The position numbers were made by a program, and so were the translations under genes. A stretch of DNA of 64,000 bases from Xanthomonas cassavae CFBP 4642 (GTDB taxonomy: Bacteria > Pseudomonadota > Gammaproteobacteria > Xanthomonadales > Xanthomonadaceae). Shown here one piece after another: positions 19,417-28,776 of this stretch. The stretch lies in contig NZ_CM002139.1 in assembly GCF_000454545.1 (NCBI RefSeq), positions 1,830,056 to 1,894,055 on the forward strand, read 5' to 3'. Numbering within the stretch: the first letter of the stretch is position 1; every line of letters starts with the position of its first letter. Below the pieces are notes generated by a model. That model did no database searches and was not told the origin of the DNA. It saw only the letters and a program-made list of their open reading frames with translations.

Positions 19417-20235
19417 ATGAAGTTGGAGGCGTTGTTCGACCAGTTACACACCTTGCCCACCGTGCCCAAGGTGGCGCAGGACCTGATCCGTCAGTTCGAC
19501 GATCCGGACACCAATATCGATACGCTGGCGCACACCATCGAGCGCGATCCGGTGATCGCCGCCAAGGTGCTGCGGCTGGCCAATTCGGCGCGTTTCCATG
19601 GCCTGCGCGATTCCACCAGCGTGGAAGACGCCGCCATGCGCCTGGGCTTCAATACGCTGCGCACGCTGGTGCTGGCCTCGGCGATGACCGGCGCCTTCCG
19701 TGCCGGCCCGGGCTTCGACCTCAAGGCATTCTGGCGCCACAGTTTCGAAGTGGCCGGCATCTGCCGCCTGCTGGCGCGTCAGCACGGGCTCGATCCGGAG
19801 ACCGCCTTCACCTGCGGCATGATGCACAACATCGGCGAGCTGCTGATCCAGTCCGGCGCTCCGGATTACGCCAGCCGCATCAACCACGACAGCTCCTCGG
19901 CCGGCCATGCCGCCGAAGAGACCCTGCAACTTGGCTTCGGCTATCCGGAGGTGGGTGCCGAACTGGCGCGCCGCTGGCAACTGCCGGCCGTGATCCAGGA
20001 CGCCATTGCCTACCAGGTGCGCCCCGCGGCTGCGCCCGACGGTGCGCGGATGCCGCTACTGGTCGCCCAGGCGGTGCAGGTCTCCGACGCGCTGCACGCC
20101 CACGGCGGCGCCACCCCGGCGGCGCTGGAAGCGGTGCGTGGGCCGTTGATGGATGGCGTGGACCTGAACGCCTTGTTCGCGGCGCTGCCGGATGTGATCG
20201 AAGCCGATCGCGCCTTTGCCGAGTTGCTGCACTGA
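19417..20235 (+). CDS. HDOD domain signalling protein
   Basis: A 272-residue protein consisting almost wholly of an HDOD domain, an HD-like fold without reliable hydrolase activity that is found in bacterial signalling and stress proteins. Landmarks are LHTLPTVPKVAQDLI (near residue 10), DPVIAAKVLRLANSARF, DAAMRLGFNTLRTLVLA, FWRHSFEVAGICRLLA and GMMHNIGELLI. The HD motif is altered to HN, the usual HDOD variant. The start at 19417 has GAGG as ribosome site. There is no attached GGDEF or receiver domain. Its neighbours give no clear pathway. Confidence 0.88.
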   Translation: MKLEALFDQLHTLPTVPKVAQDLIRQFDDPDTNIDTLAHTIERDPVIAAKVLRLANSARFHGLRDSTSVEDAAMRLGFNTLRTLVLASAMTGAFRAGPGFDLKAFWRHSFEVAGICRLLARQHGLDPETAFTCGMMHNIGELLIQSGAPDYASRINHDSSSAGHAAEETLQLGFGYPEVGAELARRWQLPAVIQDAIAYQVRPAAAPDGARMPLLVAQAVQVSDALHAHGGATPAALEAVRGPLMDGVDLNALFAALPDVIEADRAFAELLH

Positions 20236-20253
20236 ACAGTGCTTGCCGCTGCG

Positions 20254-20614
20254 TCACTCCAGACGCAGCGGCTCGAACGCGCGGTCCGCCGCGCTTCGGA
20301 TGTCCTCGCTCCGGGAACATGCATAGAACTGATCCTGCCCAGGGGATGGCGCTTGATCGAACCGCCAACGGGATGGACTCTGCAGGGTGACGATCAGATT
20401 GCGTTGCGTACCCGGCGTCTGGCGATCGACGTAGGCCAGATCCACCACCGTGCCACCGCCTAGCGCGTAGCTGCAATTGACCAGCACTCCGGTGCTGGGC
20501 GCCGCCGCGGCGAGGGTGCCGTTTCAGGTGCCGGGCATCGTGCCGCGGCCTGAGCAGGCTGCTTGCCGGATGCATGGCGGCGGCAGGCCGGCCAGAACAA
20601 CGCTGTCAGTGGAC
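20254..20614 (-). pseudogene. Decayed small lipoprotein remnant
   Basis: On the minus strand, a start-like peptide MIRPLTAL (from about 20611) shifts frame into LAGLPPPC, which resembles a lipoprotein signal, then meets a TGA at 20524-20526. The next frame stays open to 20254 and has protein-like composition: VLVNCSYALGGGTVVDLAYV, with a polar tail ending FEPLRLE. A GTG at 20487 could start the last 77 residues, but no ribosome site is seen. I read this as a once-secreted 100-residue protein broken by one frameshift and one stop. The family is not recognised. Confidence 0.35.
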
Positions 20615-20987
20615 GGATCATGGGTCGGACCTTTCGGCACGCGGCCGCGGTAGCGACGCAAGGCCGATGAAACGGGTTTGGCGGTCAGCACACGCCGCAT
20701 CGGCCGGAGCGGTGGCGCACAGGCGCTTGTCGATGCGCTGCTGTGCAGGACGATAGCGAGCGCCACGCCCTGGCCGGCGCCGTGTGCGAATCGGTGGCGC
20801 CACGGGCGCACCGATCCACACGGGCTGCCGCCAGTTGGCGTCTCCATCGCGCCACGCAAGGCGTCGCCGCCGATGTTGTTTGCGCCACACGCCATACCTT
20901 GCACACTGTCACGCCGCGCCGCAGCTGGACTCGTGCAGGCGCAGGCGCTAGCGTGGTGCGGATTTTTCGCCTACAGGGGAATGCCCA
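20615..20987. other. Non-coding stretch upstream of the OPT transporter
   Basis: No supported gene. The right end holds a good ribosome site (AGGGGA) for the transporter and should include its promoter, which I cannot place. Confidence 0.5.
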
Positions 20988-22940
20988 ATGAGCCACGACG
21001 CGCAACCGCGCCAGCTCACCTTCCGCGCCGTTGTGCTGGCCATCGTACTGGCCGTGGTGCTCTCGGCTGCCAATGCCTATCTCGGGCTGTTCGCAGGCCT
21101 GACCATCGCCACCGCCATTCCGGCGGCCGTGGTGTCGATGGGCGTGCTGCGCCTGCTCGGCGGCGGCACCATCCTGGAGAACAACATCGTCCAGACCGGC
21201 GCCTCGGCCGGCTCGTCGATCGCCGCCGGGGTGATCTTCACCATTCCGGCGCTGGTGATCATGGGCTACTGGCCGGACTTCAAGTACTGGTGGGTGTTGG
21301 GTATCGCCGGCATGGGCGGGCTGCTGGGCGTGCTGTTCTCGGTGCCGCTGCGGCGCTCGATGATCGTCGAAGACCCGCTGCCATTCCCCGAAGGCAAGGC
21401 GGCGGCCGAGGTGCTCAAGGCCGGCGAGAATCCCGGCCCGGGCCTGAAGATCCTGGCGGTGTCCGGCGCCATCGGCGCGCTGGTCAAACTGGGTGCGGCC
21501 AGCGGCCTGCGCGTGATTCCCGATACCTGGGCGCAGGCCACCTACCTGGGCAGCAGCCGCCTGGTGGGCTATATCGGCACCAACCTGTCGCCGGCGCTGC
21601 TGGGCGTGGGTTACATCGTTGGCCTGAACGTGGGCATCGTGGTGCTGTCCGGCTCCATCCTGTCCTGGCACATCGCCATCCCGCTGTACCAGCAGTTCTT
21701 CATGGGCAGCGATCCGGCCCTGGCGCAGAGCCTGGCCGGTGTGCCGGCCGCCGATGCGGCGTTCGGCATCTGGGGCGCAAAGATCCGCTACCTGGGCGTG
21801 GGCGCGATGCTGATCGGTGGCGTGTGGACCTTGTTCTCGCTGCGTAAATCGCTGCTGTCCGGCATCAAGAGCGGCTTTGCCGCCGCGCGCAAAAGTGGCG
21901 GCGGCATGGTGGCCGAGACCGAGCGCGACCTGCCGATGAAATGGATGCTGGTGGCGCTGGTGTTGTGCACGCTGCCGCTGCTGGGCCTGTACCAGGCCAT
22001 CGTGCAGCAGTGGCAGGTCTCGATCCCGATGACCGTCATCATGATCGTGGCCGGTTTCCTGTTCGTATCGGTGTCCGGCTATCTGGCCGGCTTGATCGGC
22101 TCGTCCAACAACCCGGTCTCGGGGATCACCATTTCCACCATCCTGTTCGCCTCGGCGGTGCTGGTGCTGTTGCTCGGCAAGGATGGTCTGGTGCCGGTCG
22201 GCATCGGCGCGGCGCCGTTGGGTGCGGTGGCGGCAATCATGATCGGCGCGGTGGTGTGCTGCGCGGCAGCGGTGGGCGGCGACAACCTGCAGGATCTCAA
22301 AACCGGTTATTTGGTTGGTGCCACGCCTTGGAAGCAGCAGTTGATGCTGGCAATCGGTGCATTTTCCTGCGCGCTGATCATGGCGCCTGTGCTGAATTTG
22401 CTCGCCCAAGCCTATGGAATTGGATCCAAGACGCTTCCCGCGCCGCAGGCGATGCTGATGGCATCGGTGGCGAAGGGACTCTTTGGGGGGCAGCTGCCAT
22501 GGGCTGTCATCGCCATCGGCGCTGGCGTTGGTGCAGTCATCATCGCAGTAGACGAGTACCTGAAAAAGACGGGGAAGCGCTTTCGCGTACCAGTGCTTGC
22601 TGCTGCGATCGGTATCTACCTGCCACTAGAATTGATGGTTCCGATCTTCTTGGGCGGTCTGATCGCTCATCTGGTGGAGCGCTATCACAAGATTCGTGCT
22701 GACGACGACGAAGGCCGTGATCGCGTTCACCGTCCGGGCGTGTTGTTTGCGGCAGGCCTGATCACGGGTGAGGCCTTGATGGGTATCGGCATTGCACTGC
22801 CAATCGTGATTACCAATAACAAGGATGTGTTGGCGTTGCCTGGAGGTTATCAGCTCAATCAATGGTTCGGTCTGGCGATTCTGGCCCTGGTCGGCTGGCT
22901 GCTGTATCGCGTCGGCAAGCGTGGCGAACAGGCCGCCTGA
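20988..22940 (+). CDS. OPT-family oligopeptide transporter
   Basis: A 650-residue inner-membrane transporter of the OPT superfamily, which moves oligopeptides or metal chelates with protons. About 14-16 hydrophobic segments are visible. Family motifs include SAANAYLGLFAGLTIATAIP near the N-terminus, ILENNIVQTGASAGSSIAAG near residue 65 and LGAVAAIMIGAVVCCAAAVG, then GDNLQDLKTGY, near 420. The start has AGGGGA eight bases upstream. The last third, from about 22290, uses visibly more A/T at third codon positions than the first two thirds, which hints at a recombination patch. The substrate is unknown. Confidence 0.9.
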   Translation: MSHDAQPRQLTFRAVVLAIVLAVVLSAANAYLGLFAGLTIATAIPAAVVSMGVLRLLGGGTILENNIVQTGASAGSSIAAGVIFTIPALVIMGYWPDFKYWWVLGIAGMGGLLGVLFSVPLRRSMIVEDPLPFPEGKAAAEVLKAGENPGPGLKILAVSGAIGALVKLGAASGLRVIPDTWAQATYLGSSRLVGYIGTNLSPALLGVGYIVGLNVGIVVLSGSILSWHIAIPLYQQFFMGSDPALAQSLAGVPAADAAFGIWGAKIRYLGVGAMLIGGVWTLFSLRKSLLSGIKSGFAAARKSGGGMVAETERDLPMKWMLVALVLCTLPLLGLYQAIVQQWQVSIPMTVIMIVAGFLFVSVSGYLAGLIGSSNNPVSGITISTILFASAVLVLLLGKDGLVPVGIGAAPLGAVAAIMIGAVVCCAAAVGGDNLQDLKTGYLVGATPWKQQLMLAIGAFSCALIMAPVLNLLAQAYGIGSKTLPAPQAMLMASVAKGLFGGQLPWAVIAIGAGVGAVIIAVDEYLKKTGKRFRVPVLAAAIGIYLPLELMVPIFLGGLIAHLVERYHKIRADDDEGRDRVHRPGVLFAAGLITGEALMGIGIALPIVITNNKDVLALPGGYQLNQWFGLAILALVGWLLYRVGKRGEQAA

Positions 22941-23734
22941 GTGTGATGTTGGATGGCACATGCGGTCTGCATGCGCCACCAAACATCAGACTGCAGCGCA
23001 TTGCGTGCGTATCCATGTCGAGAGCGAATGACTCATTGCCGACCGGCCGCGGGCTGCGGTATCTCGGTTGATTTTCCGGTGCGAAAGTCGTTCCTGCGTC
23101 GATCGCGACGCCGGGTAGCGCGCTAAATACTATTCGTCAGGATCAGATCGCGTCGGGCGCCAAGAACCGACCAACGCGTATCCCCAACGTTTGACCGCGT
23201 CTGATTGCAAGGCGCTGCACTGATCGGCGAATCCCCCCCCAAGTGTTGCCGGCACGCCGCATGCGCACTTGTGCAGCATCGCCGCATGCAAGGCATGGGT
23301 GCCTGCTCGGCCGCCAATCATCGACATCCAACACTTTGCGCCGGCTTTACACCCCGCGCAGCTGCCGTGCATAGCGACTTTATGCCGTTGCTCTTTATCG
23401 TGCCGTCTCCCGCACGAACGGTGCGCCATGAGTGCCGCATGCCTGGACTGATTCTGATCCCGCCCAACGCTATAGACCGTGGTGCGCTTATGCGCTGTGC
23501 ATGACGCGGCAAGGCTAGGCAAATGTCTGGCAGTGCAAGCCTGCGCACTTGTATGCAGTAGGCGTATGCATCGCACAGCGACCGCACTGACGCCGCCCTG
23601 AAAAAACCGCAGTTGCGGCACCGCCGATCAAGCGCAGCGCCGCCATACCGCGCGTCGTACCACCTTACACATCCCACTCTTCAACGCTGCACGCTCATGC
23701 GATCCGTGCGGCGCTTTGCCCTGGAATCATCGCA
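22941..23734. other. 794-bp gene-free stretch
   Basis: No supported gene. A minus-strand open frame (23130-23621) is Cys/His/Arg-rich with no family likeness and no ribosome site. Apart from a C8 run near 23227 I see no repeat or hairpin of note. Confidence 0.5.
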
Positions 23735-24571
23735 ATGCCCACCATCACCTCGCGCTCGTCTTCCCGCAAGACACTGCTCGCCGTCATCGTTACTGCAGCG
23801 CTGAGCAGCCTCGCAGTTCAGGCGCAAGCGCAAGACGCCACCGAAACGGCGCTTTGCACAGATCGGCCGACCAAGGCCAATGCCACCTGCACCGTGCCTG
23901 CCGGCGCCTGGCAGCTGGAAACCGATATCGGCAGCTATACCCGCGACAGCCAACCCGGCACGCGCACGGAAACGTCGTACTTCACCAACCCCACGCTCAA
24001 ATACGGCGTCAGCGACCGTATCGATCTGCAGCTCAACTGGGCACCGCAGTTGCAGGTCAGGACCACCGACCGTGCCACCGGTGTGCGCAGCAGCCTGAGC
24101 GGCGGCGGCGATCTCTTTCTGCGCATGAAGGCGCGTTTCTACGAAAGCGATACCGCCAGCGTGGCGTTGCTGCCGTTCGTCAAGGCACCGACCGCGCGGA
24201 CCGGCCTGGGCAACGACGAATGGGAAGGCGGCATCGCATTGCCGATCAATTTCGCGCTGCCCAACAGCTTCTCGCTGACCTTCGGGCCCGAGGTGGATTG
24301 GTTGGCCGACAGCGATGGCAGTGGCAAGCATGTTGCCATCGTTAATGTGATCAATCTGGCGCGCCCGCTGACACCGAAGTTGTCGATGGCGGTGGAGCTG
24401 TGGTCCTCGATCAACCGCGACCCGGCGCAGACCATCGAGCAGTATTCGGCCGACATCGCCGCTGCGTATCTGCTCAATCCGCTGCTGCAGCTGGATGTGG
24501 GCGCCAACTTCGGCCTCAACGACCGCACCCCGGACGCGCAGGTGTATGTGGGCATATCGCACCGCTTCTGA
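23735..24571 (+). CDS. Outer-membrane beta-barrel protein, MetA-pathway/phenol-degradation transporter family
   Basis: A 278-residue exported protein. The N-terminus is a Sec signal (RKTLLAVIVTAALSSLAV, then QAQAQD) with cleavage probably after AQA. The mature part alternates polar and hydrophobic residues and ends GISHRF, with the terminal Phe that marks BAM-assembled barrels. The opening LCTDRPTKANATCTVPAGAW followed by LETDIG is typical of the transporter-like family often annotated as MetA-pathway of phenol degradation. The substrate is unknown; the family name should not be read as a phenol function here. Confidence 0.75.
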   Translation: MPTITSRSSSRKTLLAVIVTAALSSLAVQAQAQDATETALCTDRPTKANATCTVPAGAWQLETDIGSYTRDSQPGTRTETSYFTNPTLKYGVSDRIDLQLNWAPQLQVRTTDRATGVRSSLSGGGDLFLRMKARFYESDTASVALLPFVKAPTARTGLGNDEWEGGIALPINFALPNSFSLTFGPEVDWLADSDGSGKHVAIVNVINLARPLTPKLSMAVELWSSINRDPAQTIEQYSADIAAAYLLNPLLQLDVGANFGLNDRTPDAQVYVGISHRF

Positions 24572-24765
24572 CGCGCGCAGCGCGCGCTGCGCACACAAAA
24601 CGCCGCTGCGGTCCGTGCCTGTGCGGACTGCAGTGTTCCGCAGGTAAACACTTCAGATATGCAGCAAATACCCGGTGCGGTGCGACACTCTATCGTCAGT
24701 CTGCCGGGCATGCCGGTGTCGGTCTCGCCAGCGATACGCGGGCCCGGGGAGAGGAGTGACAGAAA

Positions 24766-27299
24766 GTGGGCAGCGATGCTGCCTCTACTGGCCGTCGTGC
24801 GGGCACCTTGCAGCATCCAGATCGGAATGCCGGGCGCAGTGCGGGGCGGAATCTCCTGACCGAGGTGTTGCAACGTGGAAACGAAATCGAAGGTGCCGGT
24901 CCCGGCCGGGCATTGCTGCTGGTGCTGGGCATGCCGATTGCGCTGGTGGGGCTGATCTTTCTGCTGGGTGGCGCGAGATTGGCCAGCCTGGGCGGCAGCT
25001 GGTACTTCCTTTTGATGGGCCTGGCGACCGCGGTGGCCGGGGTGCTGATCGTGCTGCGGCGGCCGGCCGGTGCGCTGGTGTACGGCGTCGCCTTCGCGCT
25101 GACGCTGGTGTGGGCGCTGTGGGATGCAGGGCTGGAGTTCTGGCCGCTGGTCTCGCGGCTGATGCTGCCTGCGGCGTTCGCCGTGCTGGTGGCACTGGCC
25201 TGGCCAGCGCTGCGGCGCAGCCGGGCGTTGCCGACCGGGCGCACGGCCTATGGCGTTGCAACGGTGCTGGCGCTGGCGGTGGTGGCCGGGATCGGCGGCA
25301 TGTTCGTGCCGCATCCGCCGGTCGCAGGCAACGCGGGGCCGGGCATGACGGCGGTGCCGCCTGGAAGCGTGCCACAGAACTGGTCCGCCTACGGCAATAC
25401 CGATGGCGGCAGCCGCTTCGCTGCGCTGGACCAGATCAACCGCAGCAACGTCGACCGGCTGCAGGTCGCCTGGACCTACCACACCGGCGAGATCGCCAAC
25501 AGCGACGGCAACGGTGCCGAAGACCAGCTGACCCCACTGCAGGTGGGCGAGAAGGTGTTCCTGTGCACACCGCACAATAATCTGATCGCGCTCGACGCCA
25601 GTACCGGCAAGCAGCTGTGGCGGCGCGAGATCAATGCGACCTCGTCGGTCTGGCGGCGCTGCCGTGGCCTGGGCTACTTCGACGCCGACGCGGCGTTGCC
25701 GACGCCGAGCGTGGCCAATCCCTCGCCGATCGCCGCAGTGACGGTGGCGCAGGACGCCAACTGCCGGCGCCGCCTGTTCACCAACACCATCGATGGTCGC
25801 CTGATCGCGGTGGATGCGGACACCGGTGCGTTCTGCCAGGGCTTCGGCAGCGACGGTCAGGTCGATCTCAAGGCCGGCCTGGGCGCTGCGCCGGATCCGT
25901 TCTACCAGCTGACCTCGCCGCCACTGGTGGCCGGCACCACCGTGGTGGTGGGCGGACGCGTGGCCGACAACGTGCAGACCGACATGCCGGGTGGCGTGGT
26001 GCGCGGCTTCGATGTGGTCACCGGCGCGCAGCGCTGGGCCTTCGATCCGGGCAATCCGCACGATCACCAGGCGCCGGCCGCCGGCAGCAGCTATGTGCGC
26101 AGCACGCCGAACGTATGGGCACCGATGTCCTACGACGCGGCGATGAACACCGTGTTCCTGCCACTGGGCGGGCCGTCGACCGATCTGTACGGCGCCGAGC
26201 GCACCGCGCTCGATCATCGTTACGGCGCCTCGGTGCTGGCGCTGGATGCCACCACCGGTGCGGAAAAGTGGTCTACCAGACCGTGCACAACGATCTGTGG
26301 GACTTCGACCTGCCGATGCAGCCCAGCCTGATCGACTTCCCCAACCAGGACGGCAGACACACCCCGGCGGTGGTCATCGGCACCAAGGCCGGGCAGATCT
26401 ACGTGCTCGACCGCGCCACCGGCAAACCGCTGACCGAGGTCAGGGAAGTACCGGTGAAGGGCTCGGATATTGCACACGAGCAGTACGCACCGACCCAGCC
26501 GCTGTCGGTCGGCATGCCGCAGATCGGCACCAAGCACCTGACCGAATCGGACATGTGGGGCGCCACTGCGATCGACCAGATGCTGTGCCGCATCGCGTTC
26601 AAGCAGATGCGTTATGAGGGCCTGTACACCGCGCCGGGCACCGATGTCTCGCTGAGTTTCCCTGGCTCGCTGGGCGGCATGAACTGGGGAGGCCTGTCGA
26701 CCGACCCGGTGCATGACGTCATCTTCGCCAACGACATGCGCCTGGGCTTGTGGGTGCAGATGATTCCTGCCGACACCCGCAAGGCCGAGGCGGCCGGTGG
26801 TGGCGAGGCAGTCAATACCGGCATGGGCGCGGTGCCGCTGAAGGGCACGCCGTATGCGGTCAACAAGAACCGCTTCCTGTCGGCGCTGGGTATCCGGTGC
26901 CAGGCGCCGCCGTACGGCACGCTCAGCGCGATCGACCTCAAGACGCGCAGCATCGCCTGGCAGGTGCCGGTGGGGACGGTGCAGGACACCGGCCCGTTCG
27001 GCATCAAGATGCATCTGCCGATCCCGATCGGCATGCCCACGCTGGGCGGCACGCTGTCCACCCAGGGCGGGCTCGTGTTCATCGCCGGCACCCAGGACTA
27101 CTACCTGCGTGCGTTCGACAGTGCCACCGGCAAGGAACTCTGGAAGGGCCGCCTGCCGGTCGGCAGTCAGGGCGGGCCGATGACCTACGTTTCGCACAAG
27201 ACCGGCAAGCAGTACGTGGTGATCAGTGCCGGCGGTGCGCGGCAGTCGCCCGATCGTGGCGATAACGTGATCGCCTACAGCTTGCCTGACGCGCGCTGA
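24766..27299 (+). pseudogene. gcd: Membrane-bound PQQ-dependent glucose dehydrogenase, one-base frameshift
   Basis: Quinoprotein that oxidises glucose to gluconolactone in the periplasm and passes electrons to ubiquinone. The first frame (24766 to about 26271) encodes five membrane helices in residues 45-175, then the PQQ propeller start (SAYGNTDGGSRFAALDQINR). The second frame continues to 27299 with [39 protein letters not shown] and the C-terminal [19 protein letters not shown]. The two join at EKW/VYQT, where the sequence reads AAGTGGTCTACC; one added G would restore the frame. Combined length is about 844 codons, near the family norm. The start is GTG with AGGAG ten bases upstream. It is either a real pseudogene or an assembly error in a G run. 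Confidence 0.88.
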
Positions 27300-27311
27300 C
27301 ACCGCCTGCCC

Positions 27312-28604
27312 GTGACGATGCATCGTCTGTCTTTCCTCCCGTGCCGCAGTGCGCTGGGCTACGCCTTGTTGCTGGCATTGCCGGCCACCGCAGTCGCCGC
27401 GGGCGATACCACGCTGACCGGCGACTGGGGTGGGCACCGGTCCGCCTGGGCCGAGCAAGGCGTGAGCGTCCGCGGCGACTACGTGTCCGAGACGTTTGGC
27501 GTGGTGGACGGCGGCTACGAAAACACCAGCGCGCGCTACGCGCAGCAACTGCGGGTGGGCGTGGATCTGGACATGGCCAAACTCGCCGGCGGGGGCGGTG
27601 GCAGCCTGCATCTCACCATCAACGACCGCCGCGGCCGCAGCACCTCCGCCGACCTGGTCGGCAATCGCTTCCCCATCCAGGAAGTGTACGGAGGCCAGTA
27701 CACCCGCCTGAGCGAGTTCAGCTACAACCGCAGCGTCAACCAGGGCAGGACGTACCTGAAACTGGGCTTCTATGCGATGGGCAACCAGTTCGCCTCGCAC
27801 ACGTTGCTGGTGAACTTCGTCAATGCCGCGTTCTGCGCGCATCCGCTGGCGTTCTCGGCCAATAGCGGCTGGTACAACTATCCGGCCGCGCGCTGGGGCA
27901 TCGAAGGCGCGCAGCAGCTGACCCCGCAGCTCAACCTGCATGCCGGCTGGTTTCAGGTCAACCCGAATCTGGGCTTCGGTGCCCGCGACACCTACGCGTT
28001 CGAGCCGTTCGCCAGCGGCACCACCGGCGCGATCTTTCCGCTCGAATTTACCTGGAAGCCGGCCACCGCACGCTACCCGGGCGTGTACAAGGTCGGCGGC
28101 TACTACGACTCCTCGTCGGTACCCAGGCGTGGGCTGGACACCAGCCGCAGCACCGGCCGCGACGGCGCCTATCTGCTGGTCGAACAGAAACTGTTCACCC
28201 CGGGAGCGGACCCCAGCATCTGCCTGACCGGATTCGCCCAGTCCATGGCCAGCGACCACGACAGTGCGCTGATGACACGGTGGTATCCGGCCGGCGGGGT
28301 GTACCAGGGTATCGGCACACGCACGCAGGACCGCATCGCACTCGGCTATGTGGCCGGCAGGATCAATCATCGGTTGCTCGATGCACGCCGCGCCGGGTTG
28401 TTGGAGGCCGGCGTGGCAGCCGATTCGCCACTGGCCGGGCTGAGCGCCGCCGAAGAGCTCTACGAGCTCGCCTACAGCGCGCAGATCACGCCGTGGCTGA
28501 TGGTGCGCCCGGACCTGCAATACATCGTCAACTCCGGGACCTACGCCTATACCCACACGCGTAACGCGGTGGTGGTCGGGCTGCAGGCCAAACTCACGTT
28601 CTGA
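27312..28604 (+). CDS. oprB: OprB-family carbohydrate-selective porin
   Basis: A 430-residue outer-membrane porin for sugars. A signal peptide (ALGYALLLALPATAVAAG) is followed by LTGDWGGHRSAWAEQGVSV, the standard OprB opening. Mid-protein FYAMGNQFASH and RWGIEGAQQLTPQLNLHAGW are typical OprB strands, and the last residue is Phe. It begins 12 bases after the glucose dehydrogenase gene, so the two form an operon: the porin admits sugar and the dehydrogenase oxidises it in the periplasm. The start may be GTG 27312 or ATG 27318. Confidence 0.88.
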   Translation: MTMHRLSFLPCRSALGYALLLALPATAVAAGDTTLTGDWGGHRSAWAEQGVSVRGDYVSETFGVVDGGYENTSARYAQQLRVGVDLDMAKLAGGGGGSLHLTINDRRGRSTSADLVGNRFPIQEVYGGQYTRLSEFSYNRSVNQGRTYLKLGFYAMGNQFASHTLLVNFVNAAFCAHPLAFSANSGWYNYPAARWGIEGAQQLTPQLNLHAGWFQVNPNLGFGARDTYAFEPFASGTTGAIFPLEFTWKPATARYPGVYKVGGYYDSSSVPRRGLDTSRSTGRDGAYLLVEQKLFTPGADPSICLTGFAQSMASDHDSALMTRWYPAGGVYQGIGTRTQDRIALGYVAGRINHRLLDARRAGLLEAGVAADSPLAGLSAAEELYELAYSAQITPWLMVRPDLQYIVNSGTYAYTHTRNAVVVGLQAKLTF

Positions 28605-28776
28605 GTGCGTGCCCACAGCGTGGCGCGCCGTTGCCGCACGGCGCACTGCGCGCTGTGCGCATTCGGCGCCGTGCAGGGCGGCCACGTGCGGCGCCTGCGG
28701 GTGCATGACCTTGTGCCTTTGCGCGTGCGCCGCAGCAACGCCTACCATCGACATTTTGCCGTTGCAGGAACTCTCG

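Noticed and set aside
18798..20390. A 530-codon plus-strand frame spanning the spacer and the HDOD gene
   Set aside because: It overlaps the HDOD gene in a different frame and its spacer part has random composition.
23130..23621. A 163-codon minus-strand frame in the spacer before the outer-membrane protein
   Set aside because: Cys/His/Arg-rich composition, no ribosome site, no family likeness.
26220..28754. An 844-codon minus-strand frame opposite glucose dehydrogenase and oprB
   Set aside because: Mirror frame of real genes, with no recognisable family and no ribosome site.
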